Assembly: GCA_021736965.1 (NCBI GenBank)
Contig: JAIPEV010000004.1
Span: forward strand, 1-21,427
Length of the DNA: 21,427 nt
Reading direction: 5' to 3'
Source: Halanaerobiales bacterium
GTDB taxonomy: Bacteria > Bacillota > Halanaerobiia > Halanaerobiales > M55B127
Shown here: positions 8,401 to 17,079 of the stretch, in pieces
Layout of the letters: the number at the start of each line of letters is the position of its first letter
How positions within the stretch are numbered: position 1 is the stretch's first letter
Position numbers and translations under genes: made by a program
Notes under the pieces: model-generated
The model's input: the letters and a program-made list of their open reading frames with translations, nothing else
Told to the model about the DNA's origin: nothing
Databases searched by the model: none

Positions 8401-9786
8401 ATAAAAGAAATGTTTAATAATATTAGGAATACCAAATCAGCTAATAAGATAATTGAATATGAGAAAGAAATTGAAAAAAGAGTAAATAAGGATATAGTAG
8501 AAAAGGATTTTATAAAAGAATATAAAGATCTGCAATTTAGATTTCATAACGCAAAAGAAGTAAATAGAATCACTGAAGAAATTAGTGATGATTTAAAAAA
8601 AATTAATAATATGATTGAGTATCGTGATAACAGAACGCTTGAAAATGTACCCAATATATTAAAACTATATTACAAAATTTTCAAAAATTCAGATAAATTA
8701 GAAGATTTAAATAGTAAATATGAATTTAGATGTGATAAAGAATGGCTTAATAATTTTATCACTATAAAAGAAAAATCCATAGATTATCTAAAAAAATATT
8801 TTGGGCCTTGGTTTTATAAAAATGATTATCCTAGTAATAATAATGTCAAGGGGTATATTAACTTTTGTAAAGAAAAACTTATTAAACCATTAGATAGACT
8901 AGGACTTACAAATTTTTCTAAAAAAGTAAATAAAAATATCCATAAAATTAATAGACAAATTCATCAAATTGAGAATACTTATAATAAAATTGCAGAGTTA
9001 AACAAAATAGATGCTCCTGATAATCTTAATAAATGTAAAGATTTGATAGAAAGGATAGATAACGAAATTGAAAAAGTTAAAAAAATAGAAAATTTAAATA
9101 AAAATTTAGAAAATTATTTTTGTAATGAGTTTTCGGATATTAAGGAAAGGTTCTCAACTAAAAAAAATAAGATAACCAAATTATTATCTAATTTTTATAA
9201 TGATTTATCAGATAAAGAATTCGAGTCTATAGATGAACTTAGAAGTCTCATTAACAATATAAAAAACCTTAAAAAATTCTTATCCTCAAGTCATCCTGAC
9301 TATTCGATATTGGAAGAAACTTATAGTAATGGGGTTAATATTATTAATAGTGTAAATTCAATACTTAAATCTGATTATACTAATAAGGAAAATGTCAAAA
9401 GCGAAATTAAAGAACTAAAAGAAAAATACAATTTAAATTGTATAGATGATCCTGACTATATTAACAGCAAAAATATCTTTAATAATATTGAAAAAGAGTT
9501 GTTAAATAGAATAGATAAGAAACAAAAAAAATGGATGTCTAACATCCCTTCTAAAAATTTAGAAAATTTAGATAAAGAGAAATTAAATCAAATCAGAAAT
9601 TATATTAGCGATCCACCAATTTATTTAAATGATAAAAATTTAGAAAAAATTAAAAAAATTAAAAATAAAATTAATGACAAATTAGATTCAGATCTAAAAT
9701 CGTCTATAATTAGAATGTTTAAAGAGATAAATGATCAAGATGAGCAAAAATCAGTTATAAAAAAATTGAATCAGCTTATTATGTAA
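5500..9786 (+). CDS. Giant P-loop ATPase, SspC/BrxC-like, with long charged C-terminal extension
   Basis: A 1428-residue protein. The N-terminus has a Walker A motif AGYGAGKS (81-88) and a Walker B strand LIIIFDELGH with D277-E278. A KPPYG motif at 896-900 (SLFKPPYGLNTY) is shared with the minus-strand SspC-like ATPase, where it is at 857-861, and recalls the BrxC type of large defence ATPase. The order and spacing of the three landmarks match between the two proteins, so they look like paralogues. From about residue 930 to the end the protein is lysine-, asparagine- and glutamate-rich and probably forms long helices or coiled coils. The ATG at 5500 follows an AAAGGAG site at 5482-5488 at a slightly long spacing. 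As last gene of the operon it likely supplies ATP-driven assembly or DNA scanning for the DUF4007-like partner and the helicase. No nuclease motif is visible. Confidence 0.78.
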   Translation: MKYKESVKFNENLFFGGSLELDCLYNNRKLAQKAADSFIFHSKESYISEKKGKTDTISLVEILSKKIFSEKQSNPFYTAIAGYGAGKSHFGVALSSLLSNNNKFLDSNKVKENIKEIDEKVYNFIDNIIDKPNIVIAINGIDKFNLSNRLFERIKEYLDIVEVENNLFESHREIYQKAKIFVKNNFKNENFQETFKEIKNSEDFSNLEINKSDTKKFILNNIEDDKIFNLINEVSYRLNGIKFKKENFLNPKDIIQEVSSKFCGKNKTFGKLIIIFDELGHYIEWIGKKHDEDPAALQQLYEGIKNSKGKASLVSFIQFPIARYIDNLEPRTANKLSRFIGRFKSARQFYLSTELEPVFANLISIKDKNIFKNHSDLQEKILNWDTKLKNSNIWSKKEYYNNLICKDLAPFHPITIDLLSSISEYTQDRTPLAILRELLKKVSNDEVSELKSIWPNFVFNTSFVDDILNMEKDGRVKSDNVTTYERLVSKAKIKENLEAKDKAFLKGLLVINLLELNVGSKEDYYFLMKQLTGKGKEVIKNIINKLEKELGVIQYDDDKNHHHIVLDYVGRKDYERFITTKKYNIKHNFDIEGPEYFQNNLNVIANDLKLLTEINALKRYDIRTDEWQFPQTIIYSKSNLYNELNSIYKNIISAKKPSEPKGYIIWIYFDCTEEEYERVIDNVLEKYKEHELIKVPMITGFLLDHESQLKDAIIEKKAAYSLTETEQERYSSFNSEHKSKINSRIKQIFISLQNNSSIISLDHKNDNNLITMKGNYKKITHNRTSKVYDLLVPFKFDQFDNNRHFKNRKELIKIIKSFSNDKMNLSNLKDYLDTNTYNRMMGLLGEHGWDIFTDGKINEPKNKAVKKVYKAVKDQIVDIDEDDKFLIKNTYESLFKPPYGLNTYSAFMMIVYTLYLNKNKVILFYKDKKLTFEDWLFSVITEKDKLDVNKINYTKIGYRNIEKSKDLIKEMFNNIRNTKSANKIIEYEKEIEKRVNKDIVEKDFIKEYKDLQFRFHNAKEVNRITEEISDDLKKINNMIEYRDNRTLENVPNILKLYYKIFKNSDKLEDLNSKYEFRCDKEWLNNFITIKEKSIDYLKKYFGPWFYKNDYPSNNNVKGYINFCKEKLIKPLDRLGLTNFSKKVNKNIHKINRQIHQIENTYNKIAELNKIDAPDNLNKCKDLIERIDNEIEKVKKIENLNKNLENYFCNEFSDIKERFSTKKNKITKLLSNFYNDLSDKEFESIDELRSLINNIKNLKKFLSSSHPDYSILEETYSNGVNIINSVNSILKSDYTNKENVKSEIKELKEKYNLNCIDDPDYINSKNIFNNIEKELLNRIDKKQKKWMSNIPSKNLENLDKEKLNQIRNYISDPPIYLNDKNLEKIKKIKNKINDKLDSDLKSSIIRMFKEINDQDEQKSVIKKLNQLIM

Positions 9787-9998
9787 ATAATTTTTAATGG
9801 AGATTGTATAATTAAGTGTGTAAACTCTCTTTTTAACTTACACATATTTTTCAATTCTTTCCTCAAAATAAATAGCCGAATTTGAATAAATTTCACCCCA
9901 CTCTATAATTTGCTGGGTTAAAATCATTTCTATATTTTGTTTTAAATGAATGGTTAAATAATTTAGTGCCCGCATGTGTATATAAATTTATCATTTTT
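9787..9998. other. Convergent intergenic region between the two operons
   Basis: These 212 bases separate the stop of the giant ATPase gene from the stop of the SspE-like gene, which face each other. They contain a short hairpin near the left end (9817-9844) and, on the minus strand, a 45-codon open frame from ATG 9975 to TAA 9838 that has no ribosome binding site and no recognisable motif. It could be a decayed gene tail or chance. No transposon ends, direct repeats or attachment site are evident that would show the two operons were joined here by an element. Confidence 0.5.
9817..9844 (+). terminator. Possible terminator of the plus-strand operon
   Basis: A 7-bp perfect stem, TGTGTAA (9817-9823) and TTACACA (9838-9844), surrounds a 14-base loop and is followed on the plus strand by a T-rich tract (TATTTTTC). 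It sits 30 bases after the stop of the giant ATPase gene. The stem is short and the loop large, so it would be weak. Read on the minus strand it has no T-run after it, so it would not serve the opposing operon. Confidence 0.35.
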
Positions 9999-12206
9999 TT
10001 ATTTTAACAAACTATCTAGTTCATACTTTAGGCTGTCTTTTATTTTCTTAAACCTATCTGCAATAAATTCAGTAATATAGTTTTCATAAAAATCTGCATC
10101 TTTATTTTCTTGTGATGCAAGTTCATTAATTTTTGTATTATTTATAAAGTGACCAGATAATATTTCACCATATTTATCTTCTTTATTTAAAATATCTTCA
10201 ATATAACTATCTAATTTTTGCTGTAATATTTGCAAATTTGTTGATTTTGAGATTGGAGTAATATTTAAAGGACTTTCACTCAATATTCTAATTATACTTT
10301 TATCTAAATTATGTAATACTTCTTCAGGCATTGATTTTTTTGGTATTATATGATGATTTTCTTTTTCTATTTTTCCATGAACAATATTGTTTGCTGAAAT
10401 AATAATTTTAGATTTTTTACTATAATATAAATCTCTTGGTTCTCTAGAAATAATATATTGATTTAGTGCTTTTTTAATTGCATTAGGTATATCTAAATAC
10501 TCATCTTTTCCGGATAATGTATCTAGGTTAGAATATCTACGAACATTTAAAATATCACTCGAATTTCTTTTAATCCAATTCCCATTATTTTCACCATTAA
10601 TCCATTTTGAAAGTCTTTTAATATCTTTAATAGATTGTTTATTTTGCCTTTCTCTGTACAATCCAGAGAATATCGACATCCAATACCAATATTCAATTTT
10701 ATTATATTTTGTTTCTGGATTTTTTTTAAACCAACCGTCCTTTAAACAATATGAAATAGGCAGTATCATTAGCTGATAATGTAGATCAGTTACTTTTGTT
10801 AAGCCGAGCCTTGAATACATAAATTCATAGGCCCTTTTCAAAGAACTAATTGCTTTTTCATAATTGTTCTCAATTCCTATAGCAGGTATCTTTAGTTGCA
10901 TACTTTTTTTTGTTTGTGAAATGTCAATATTTTCTGTATCACCATAATATAGAATAGATAATAAATTTAAAAATTGATTTTTTATTTTTGTCTTGTTTAG
11001 TTCATCTTTTGACATAATATTCAAATTTGTAAAATCAAATTCAATATTTTGATTCGAAGAATTAACTTCTTTTGGAATAGTATCTCGCTGTTGGATTATT
11101 GAGGTAATCTCCTTTGTGAGTGATTTTTCCATCTCTTTCGCTGCTTTAGCAACAATTAAATCATAAACATCTAGTTTAACTCCTCCTTTATTCATATTTT
11201 CAAATATTGTAATTGCTCTATGAACTTCTTCTTTTGGTAAGATATAAACCGATAATGAATTTTTTAATTTATCTTTAAAATAATCATTTAAATTTCTTGT
11301 CCACATATTTGATAAATTTTGTAAATCACTTTTTATATCTTTAAAGGTACTAGTTTCTGAAGGATTAGGTTGCTTAAAAAAACAATTTAAAAAATCTCCT
11401 TTCATAGTCAACTTATCCTCATAATTGTTGATTGTTCTATTGTAGATTTTTCTAAGTTGTTCTTTATCATCAGTATCCAAACATTCATCAATTATAATAT
11501 TTATTTGTCTCCTAGCAATTAAATCTAATATGTTATTAAACTTTTGCTGTTTTTGCATATTATATAAATAGTATAAAGGTAATCTATTTCCCTTAATATT
11601 TTTTATTATTTTTCTATCATTATTGGGGTGATACCATTTACCAGTATCTTTTCCTAATCGAATTTTGTATTGTTCTATATAGTCAACAATCTCTTCAGGG
11701 GGACGAAGTTCCAAATCATCTATTTTGTTAAAATTAAAATATTTTAAACCGAAAATATCATCATCTTCAGGTGCTTTAGGGGAAAGATTAATATACCATC
11801 TATTTCTTATGTACTTATGAGGCGTCCGATAAGTAATATTAGGATTTTTTTCTTTTTTATCAATTAGCTCAACAATAAAATCAGTAAATATTGTATATAG
11901 AGAAGTAATCCTTTGTTGTCCGTCTAATAAATATTTACATTGACTCTTTATTTTATTTGATGGAACCTCAATATTTCTAAATCCAATTCTTTTATTAGAA
12001 TATTCATTATTTTTTCCTTCGAGTAATAAAAATCCACCGATAGGTATATTAACTAAAAAAGAAGCTAATAATCTTTTTTGTCTATTAGTATCCCATTTAA
12101 AACTTCTTTGAAAGGATGGAAGGATTATTGAAATGTTTTCATTTGCGCCTTTTATATTCCTAATAATTTTATTTAAATCTATACCATCTTTAAGATATTG
12201 TTTCAT
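9999..12206 (-). CDS. sspE: SspE-like PT-dependent restriction effector (DUF262 NTPase plus HNH nuclease)
   Basis: A 735-residue protein with a DUF262 N-terminus: LPSFQRSFKWD (29-39), IPIGGFLLL (54-62) and the nucleotide-binding D95-G96-Q97-Q98-R99 followed by ITSLYTIF. The C-terminus carries an HNH (DUF1524/GmrSD-type) nuclease with ENHHIIP, H618 and H619 as the histidine pair, and N648 and N657 as later asparagines. Family knowledge: SspE uses its N-terminal NTPase to sense host PT marks and its HNH domain to nick phage DNA; the domain order here matches. It is the last gene of the sulfur operon, 72 bases after the cysteine desulfurase, and has its own strong AAAGGAGG ribosome binding site, so its dose may be set separately. 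A Type IV GmrSD-like enzyme acting alone is the alternative, but the neighbours make SspE much more likely. Confidence 0.9.
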   Translation of the reverse strand: MKQYLKDGIDLNKIIRNIKGANENISIILPSFQRSFKWDTNRQKRLLASFLVNIPIGGFLLLEGKNNEYSNKRIGFRNIEVPSNKIKSQCKYLLDGQQRITSLYTIFTDFIVELIDKKEKNPNITYRTPHKYIRNRWYINLSPKAPEDDDIFGLKYFNFNKIDDLELRPPEEIVDYIEQYKIRLGKDTGKWYHPNNDRKIIKNIKGNRLPLYYLYNMQKQQKFNNILDLIARRQINIIIDECLDTDDKEQLRKIYNRTINNYEDKLTMKGDFLNCFFKQPNPSETSTFKDIKSDLQNLSNMWTRNLNDYFKDKLKNSLSVYILPKEEVHRAITIFENMNKGGVKLDVYDLIVAKAAKEMEKSLTKEITSIIQQRDTIPKEVNSSNQNIEFDFTNLNIMSKDELNKTKIKNQFLNLLSILYYGDTENIDISQTKKSMQLKIPAIGIENNYEKAISSLKRAYEFMYSRLGLTKVTDLHYQLMILPISYCLKDGWFKKNPETKYNKIEYWYWMSIFSGLYRERQNKQSIKDIKRLSKWINGENNGNWIKRNSSDILNVRRYSNLDTLSGKDEYLDIPNAIKKALNQYIISREPRDLYYSKKSKIIISANNIVHGKIEKENHHIIPKKSMPEEVLHNLDKSIIRILSESPLNITPISKSTNLQILQQKLDSYIEDILNKEDKYGEILSGHFINNTKINELASQENKDADFYENYITEFIADRFKKIKDSLKYELDSLLK

Positions 12207-12210
12207 TACA

Positions 12211-12219
12211 TCCTCCTTT
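12211..12219 (-). promoter_or_regulatory. Strong ribosome binding site of the SspE-like gene
   Basis: Read on the minus strand, AAAGGAGGA lies with its AGGAGG core five bases before the ATG at 12206. It is the best Shine-Dalgarno match in the minus operon. The genes before it (SspB-like, SspA-like) start within a few bases of the previous stop and have weak or no site. The effector is therefore likely translated independently rather than by coupling. Confidence 0.75.
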
Positions 12220-12278
12220 AAATTAATTAGGTAAAGAAATGTTTAATATAATAAAGTTAGTGGGGAATTAAATTAAAT

Positions 12279-13430
12279 TCAAATCAAAAATTCACTTAAA
12301 TTTATCAGCAATATCTTTAAATCATGAGTATTATTTAAACATCCTAAACTAAATCGAATTAATCCTTCAGAATTTGTCCCAAGAAACTCATGCGCCTCCG
12401 GAGCGCAATGCAACCCAGTTCTTACAGCAATATCAAATTTTTCATCTAAAAGTTTTCCAAATTCTGCTGGTGAGTATCCGTTAACCCGAACTGATACTAT
12501 ATTAATATGATTATCTAGATTCTCTGGCAAAAATAGTTCAATATCAATAAAGTTTTGTAACATTTCAATAAGTTTTTGTGTCAATTCTCTATCATGATCA
12601 TATATTTTCTGTACTGTTGTCTTTTTAATCCATTTTAATGCTGCATTTAAACCAGCGATCGCTAATATGTTATTACTTCCTGCTTCATATTTATATGGCA
12701 ATGCATCTGGCATTTCTTTTAAAGCTGAATTAATTCCAGTTCCGCCATATAAAAGTGGTTCAATATTTTGCAATGATTTTTTTTCAGCAACTACTCCTGA
12801 TATTCCAAATGGTCCATATAGTGATTTATGTCCTGCCCAGACGAAAAAATCTATATTTTCCTGATTAACATTTATTAAACCAGCAGACTGGGCTGCATCA
12901 ATAAGAACCAGACTATTATATTTTTTTGCTAATTTTGCCAATTTTTCCACGGGCTGTATAACACCACAAACATTACTTATGTGGCTAACAACAACCATTG
13001 AAGGAGGTTTATTTTTAAATACTTCCTCTAATTTCTTGAAATTTGGTAAAAATGATTTTTTATTAATTGGTATTTTAATAAGGTTTATATTTTGATTTTC
13101 TTTTAAATAATATAAAGGTCTTAAAGATGCATTGTGTTCAAAAGGTGTGTAATATATATTAGCATTCTGCTGATATGAAATGCCTTTTAATATCATATTT
13201 ATAGCGAAAGTTGCAGATGGAGTGAAAATGACTTGTTTTTTGCCTGAATTAATCTCAAAAATTTCAGATAATAAAGCCCTAGTATTTTCCATTAGTTCTA
13301 CAGCTTCCTGAGATGATTTATAACTCCCTCTTCCTGGATTAACTCCTTTATTTGAGTAAAACTCATGCATATATTCATATACACACTCGGGCTTTGGGAA
13401 AGAAGTTGCAGAATTATCAAAATATATCAT
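12279..13430 (-). CDS. sspA: Cysteine desulfurase, SspA/DndA role (class V aminotransferase fold)
   Basis: A 383-residue PLP enzyme that takes sulfur from L-cysteine as a persulfide and passes it on. Visible residues: N-terminal YFDNSATSFPKP, the cofactor-contacting histidine in FEHNA (H99), D178-A-A-Q181, the Schiff-base lysine in GHKS (H201-K202), and the persulfide cysteine C342 in RTGLHCAP. The HCAP/AHEFLGT ending puts it in the SufS/Csd-like group of cysteine desulfurase family proteins rather than classical IscS. It starts seven bases after the SspC-like stop with no clear ribosome binding site, so it is probably translated by coupling. In this operon it is the natural sulfur source for the SspD-like protein. 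A general iron-sulfur role is possible but less likely given the position. Confidence 0.92.
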   Translation of the reverse strand: MIYFDNSATSFPKPECVYEYMHEFYSNKGVNPGRGSYKSSQEAVELMENTRALLSEIFEINSGKKQVIFTPSATFAINMILKGISYQQNANIYYTPFEHNASLRPLYYLKENQNINLIKIPINKKSFLPNFKKLEEVFKNKPPSMVVVSHISNVCGVIQPVEKLAKLAKKYNSLVLIDAAQSAGLINVNQENIDFFVWAGHKSLYGPFGISGVVAEKKSLQNIEPLLYGGTGINSALKEMPDALPYKYEAGSNNILAIAGLNAALKWIKKTTVQKIYDHDRELTQKLIEMLQNFIDIELFLPENLDNHINIVSVRVNGYSPAEFGKLLDEKFDIAVRTGLHCAPEAHEFLGTNSEGLIRFSLGCLNNTHDLKILLINLSEFLI

Positions 13431-13437
13431 ATTTAAA

Positions 13438-16400
13438 TCAAATTAGTTCTTTTAATAAATTTATAAGAATCTTTTGTTTGTCACCAGAACTTACACCATT
13501 ACCTATGTCATTAAAATTACTTCGAATTTTATTCTCAAGCATAGTAGCTAAGTGGTTATTACTTGTATCTAAATCTTTAAAAATTTTTCTTTTTTCGTTA
13601 CCCTTTTTATCTAATATTTTAATTTGAAAATTATTTTTTTCTTTTTCCTTGTTTTTATCTTTTGTAAATATATCCTCTTTTACTTTTTTTAGACTATCCG
13701 TCAAATTACCTACTGTCCTATCATTTAAATCTTTTGTATCAAAACCAAGAAGATTATTTGATAAAATATCTATTGCAGCATCATCACTAGTTTCATCAGT
13801 CAAATGTTTGTCTTTAAATAATTTTAAGAATTTGTTGGTAATGTCGTCATTATAATTTTTATCAACACTATATTCATCTAATCCATTATACCAGTCAAAT
13901 AGTAATTTACTCAGATTGCCGCTATTACCTTGTGAAAAAATATTTGATATATCCAATTGAATCCTATTAATTAATTTCTCAAAAACTGAATTCAATTCTT
14001 TATAGTATTTTTCTATATGATCAATTATTTGATCCACATTGTTTTTGCTGATTTTGTCAGAATTAGTTAGTTTTTTAGGCAAAATATAAAAGAATAATCT
14101 TTTAGGGCTTATTTGGGGTCTTTCAAGTATTTTTCTTATTAGAATACTTTTTTCTGAAATATTATCAGTGCTTCTAGCATAATTATCTAATGAATAGTAC
14201 CAATCTTTATAAGATTCATAAATCTCCCATAGTCTATTAATCCTATTATAATTTTCTATTTTATTATCATAGAAGATATTCTCTAAACTTGTAACATACT
14301 TAGAAACTACTTCATCGTATTGAAGATATTCGAATTCATAATTTTTAGGATTGTGAATTAATTTTATAAATATACTACTATCTAGTTTTATTTCATTATT
14401 TCTTTCTACTAAAATAATTTTATCAAATAAATCAAATATATAAATTGCTGTTGCAATAAGTAATGGTAGGACGTATTTTTTTATGCCGTATGGAGGCTTT
14501 CTTAAGGTACTAAAAATTTCATAAAAACTCACCGATTTATTTTGTTTAATTTTACTTTTTATTAGTTCTAATACTTCATAAAGATTGTTATCAATTTTTT
14601 CTGCTTCTTTTTTGATAACTCCTTTATCTTTATCTTCTTTTATTATTCCAGTTTTAATGAAAAAGGTTCTATATATTAAATAGTCTGGGCCATATCCATC
14701 AATACCAAAATTAGTTTTTTTCTCATTTTGAAGCAATTTATCTATAATCGATTTGATAGCTGATTGCTGTATACTACTAATATAATTTTTTACAATTTGC
14801 TCATTATTGATTATCGGTGTACGATCGTAAATATCATAACAAATTTCTGATATGAGATTCGAAAGTCCTTTTTTAGTATTTATATGTTTTGGACTATTCG
14901 TATAAAACACGTTTATTTTATTTTTAGGATCTGTAACCTTTAATAACTTATTGTCAATAGTATTTACAGATTCGTCAATATACTGCTCTAGTTCTTCTTC
15001 TACTATTGGGTCTTGAGAAATAAATTCTTCATCATCTCTAAGTATTATCTCAGCATCTAATTTTCGCAAGTCATTTTTTATTGAAATTGGTGTATTCGGG
15101 ATTATTAATACTACTTTTTTATCTTTTATTTCTTTCTTAACATACTCTCTTGCTGATTTTAAATCTTCTCTGTTGTCAATTAGAATATATAATATGATTC
15201 CATCAACATATTTGCTCTCACCAAAGTATTCAACTATTTTGTGGTTTTTATTGACTTCTTTTAATTCATTAAAGTAAATAAAAGCACTTTCAAAATATCT
15301 ACGGATCTTATATTTATGGTTATATCTTTTTGGATATATTACTTCAGGTTTAAAATAATCATCAAGAATATGTTTGTATGAGAATTCGTTCTTACGCTCA
15401 TTTATCTTCTTCTTAATTGCATTCTTTATGTCTACGTCGCTACCTTGAAAAAATTTATATTGATCAAGGCTTTTTCTATACAATATTATTTTTGATTCTA
15501 TCAGTTCATTTAATGCTTTATTGTATTCTTTTTCATCTATATGATTAAGTGCAAAACGCATTATTTCTTTTGAAGGAGGTATTATTCCAAAAGATTTTAC
15601 TGATTGAATAACTGAAAGAGTTTTTATTATATACCTTTTTATCTTTTCGTCGCTATTAATTTTTCCTAAAGCTATTTGAGTATCTCTCCAATTATCATGG
15701 ATATAATCATATTCAATCTCTTCTTTCATTTCTTTTTCAAAGTAGTCATATAAATGATATACATTAATAAAATCTGAATTATCTGTTTTATTTCGTAAAA
15801 TATCCACGAGACTATTATTATCCTTACTAGAAAGGAAAGTAAATAGTGTACGTTCATTTTGAGCTATTTTTTGTGATAGTTTTGGAAGCAGTACTGTTGT
15901 AATCGGGTGTAATGGATAGCAACCATATATAATTTTTTCTAAACTATCATCTTCTGAGTAATCTGGGATTAAATTCAGTTCTACAAGTCTATCATTAACC
16001 GATTCAAATAAATCATTATGTTTATCTTTTAGATAATTTTTATATTTTTTATCTATTTTAATAGTAGTTGAGATGATATCATAAATTCTATTAGAGAATT
16101 CTCCAATATCGAAAAAATTAAAACGTTTTTCTACCTTTTTCCATTCATTGATAGTTTCTCTATCATCTTCTGAATAATATTGCGAAAATTTCTTATGTGA
16201 TATTAATAGCAGATGTATTTCATCTTCACCAGTTCTAGTGCACATTTCAGCAAAATCCTGGAGTTCCTTACTATCGAAATTTTTTATGTTATTTTCTAAA
16301 AGCTTGTTGAATTCATCAAAAAGGACAAATACTCCTTTATATCCTTTGTCCCTTATTTCTTTAACTACAGAAAGATAGATTTCTTCTAAATTAACACCAT

Positions 16401-17067
16401 AAAATTTTTCAAATTGACTGCCAGAAGTAATTTCTGGATAAATATCTACAAATTGATCGAAGCTATCTCTATCGTAATTATTAATATCATCTATGAATTC
16501 AGTGATTTTTAAATTAAACCTATTCTTTAAAATATTTTTAAAATCATCATAAGTTTTGGGAAAATTTTCTTCCCAGTCATCTATTTTTTTTATTACCGAA
16601 TCAAAGTAAGTATCAGGGAAGATATTTTTTATGCCTTCTCTCTCTAATGCATTTTCGAGTGATGATACCATACTTTGTGAAAATGTATTTGCTTTCGTAT
16701 CTGGGATTACAATTAGATATCTAGAGGATTCATTTATTTCTTTGTTTATTTTTGTTGAGAGTTGCTGATCAAATCTACCAATATTATCTAGAAAATTATG
16801 ATATCGTCTGCTTTCTTTGAATGATAATATGGTCCCAACTAGCATTCCAAATAGAGATTTACCTGTCCCGTATGCTCCTGATAATACATTAGCTCTTGAA
16901 TGTTGATCTTTATGAAGGGAAATAAATATCTTTTTTAAAAGATTTATGTTATTTGGAGTTGGGATAAATTTATCAATTTTATCAAAGTCGCCAATGTCAA
17001 ATTTAATATTGACAGAATATTTATAATTTTCATCTATTTCAATATAATCAAGTATATTCTTTTTCAT
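13438..17067 (-). CDS. sspC: SspC-like P-loop ATPase
   Basis: A 1209-residue ATPase. Walker A is GAYGTGKS at 64-71; the Walker B strand is VFVLFDE with D251-E252, followed by FNKLLE; KPPYG lies at 857-861 (STLRKPPYGIKKY). A further conserved-looking helix-rich middle includes the CYPLHPIT segment, typical of large STAND/BrxC-like defence ATPases. The C-terminal 100 residues are charged. In Ssp systems SspC is the ATPase that works with SspB and SspD in PT modification; the position between the DUF4007 gene and the cysteine desulfurase supports this. It is larger than expected from my memory of described SspC proteins, so BrxC-like is the alternative family label. The start has AGGAA about nine bases upstream. 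The plus-strand giant ATPase shares the same three landmarks. Confidence 0.82.
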   Translation of the reverse strand: MKKNILDYIEIDENYKYSVNIKFDIGDFDKIDKFIPTPNNINLLKKIFISLHKDQHSRANVLSGAYGTGKSLFGMLVGTILSFKESRRYHNFLDNIGRFDQQLSTKINKEINESSRYLIVIPDTKANTFSQSMVSSLENALEREGIKNIFPDTYFDSVIKKIDDWEENFPKTYDDFKNILKNRFNLKITEFIDDINNYDRDSFDQFVDIYPEITSGSQFEKFYGVNLEEIYLSVVKEIRDKGYKGVFVLFDEFNKLLENNIKNFDSKELQDFAEMCTRTGEDEIHLLLISHKKFSQYYSEDDRETINEWKKVEKRFNFFDIGEFSNRIYDIISTTIKIDKKYKNYLKDKHNDLFESVNDRLVELNLIPDYSEDDSLEKIIYGCYPLHPITTVLLPKLSQKIAQNERTLFTFLSSKDNNSLVDILRNKTDNSDFINVYHLYDYFEKEMKEEIEYDYIHDNWRDTQIALGKINSDEKIKRYIIKTLSVIQSVKSFGIIPPSKEIMRFALNHIDEKEYNKALNELIESKIILYRKSLDQYKFFQGSDVDIKNAIKKKINERKNEFSYKHILDDYFKPEVIYPKRYNHKYKIRRYFESAFIYFNELKEVNKNHKIVEYFGESKYVDGIILYILIDNREDLKSAREYVKKEIKDKKVVLIIPNTPISIKNDLRKLDAEIILRDDEEFISQDPIVEEELEQYIDESVNTIDNKLLKVTDPKNKINVFYTNSPKHINTKKGLSNLISEICYDIYDRTPIINNEQIVKNYISSIQQSAIKSIIDKLLQNEKKTNFGIDGYGPDYLIYRTFFIKTGIIKEDKDKGVIKKEAEKIDNNLYEVLELIKSKIKQNKSVSFYEIFSTLRKPPYGIKKYVLPLLIATAIYIFDLFDKIILVERNNEIKLDSSIFIKLIHNPKNYEFEYLQYDEVVSKYVTSLENIFYDNKIENYNRINRLWEIYESYKDWYYSLDNYARSTDNISEKSILIRKILERPQISPKRLFFYILPKKLTNSDKISKNNVDQIIDHIEKYYKELNSVFEKLINRIQLDISNIFSQGNSGNLSKLLFDWYNGLDEYSVDKNYNDDITNKFLKLFKDKHLTDETSDDAAIDILSNNLLGFDTKDLNDRTVGNLTDSLKKVKEDIFTKDKNKEKEKNNFQIKILDKKGNEKRKIFKDLDTSNNHLATMLENKIRSNFNDIGNGVSSGDKQKILINLLKELI

Positions 17068-17079
17068 AGAAAGTTTTTC

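Noticed and set aside
9838..9975. 45-codon minus-strand open frame in the convergent gap
   Set aside because: No ribosome binding site, no recognised motif and AT-rich DNA in which short open frames are common. Kept only as a note in the intergenic entry.
13352..13627. Plus-strand open frames opposite the cysteine desulfurase and SspC-like genes (also 12667-12864 and 13649-13855)
   Set aside because: They overlap genes with full sets of catalytic motifs and show no motif or start signal of their own.
5500..17067. BREX system, suggested by the BrxC-like KPPYG motif in both large ATPases
   Set aside because: No BrxX/PglX methyltransferase, BrxZ/PglZ, BrxL or BrxA/B gene is present; the cysteine desulfurase, PP-loop and DUF4007 genes point to phosphorothioation instead.
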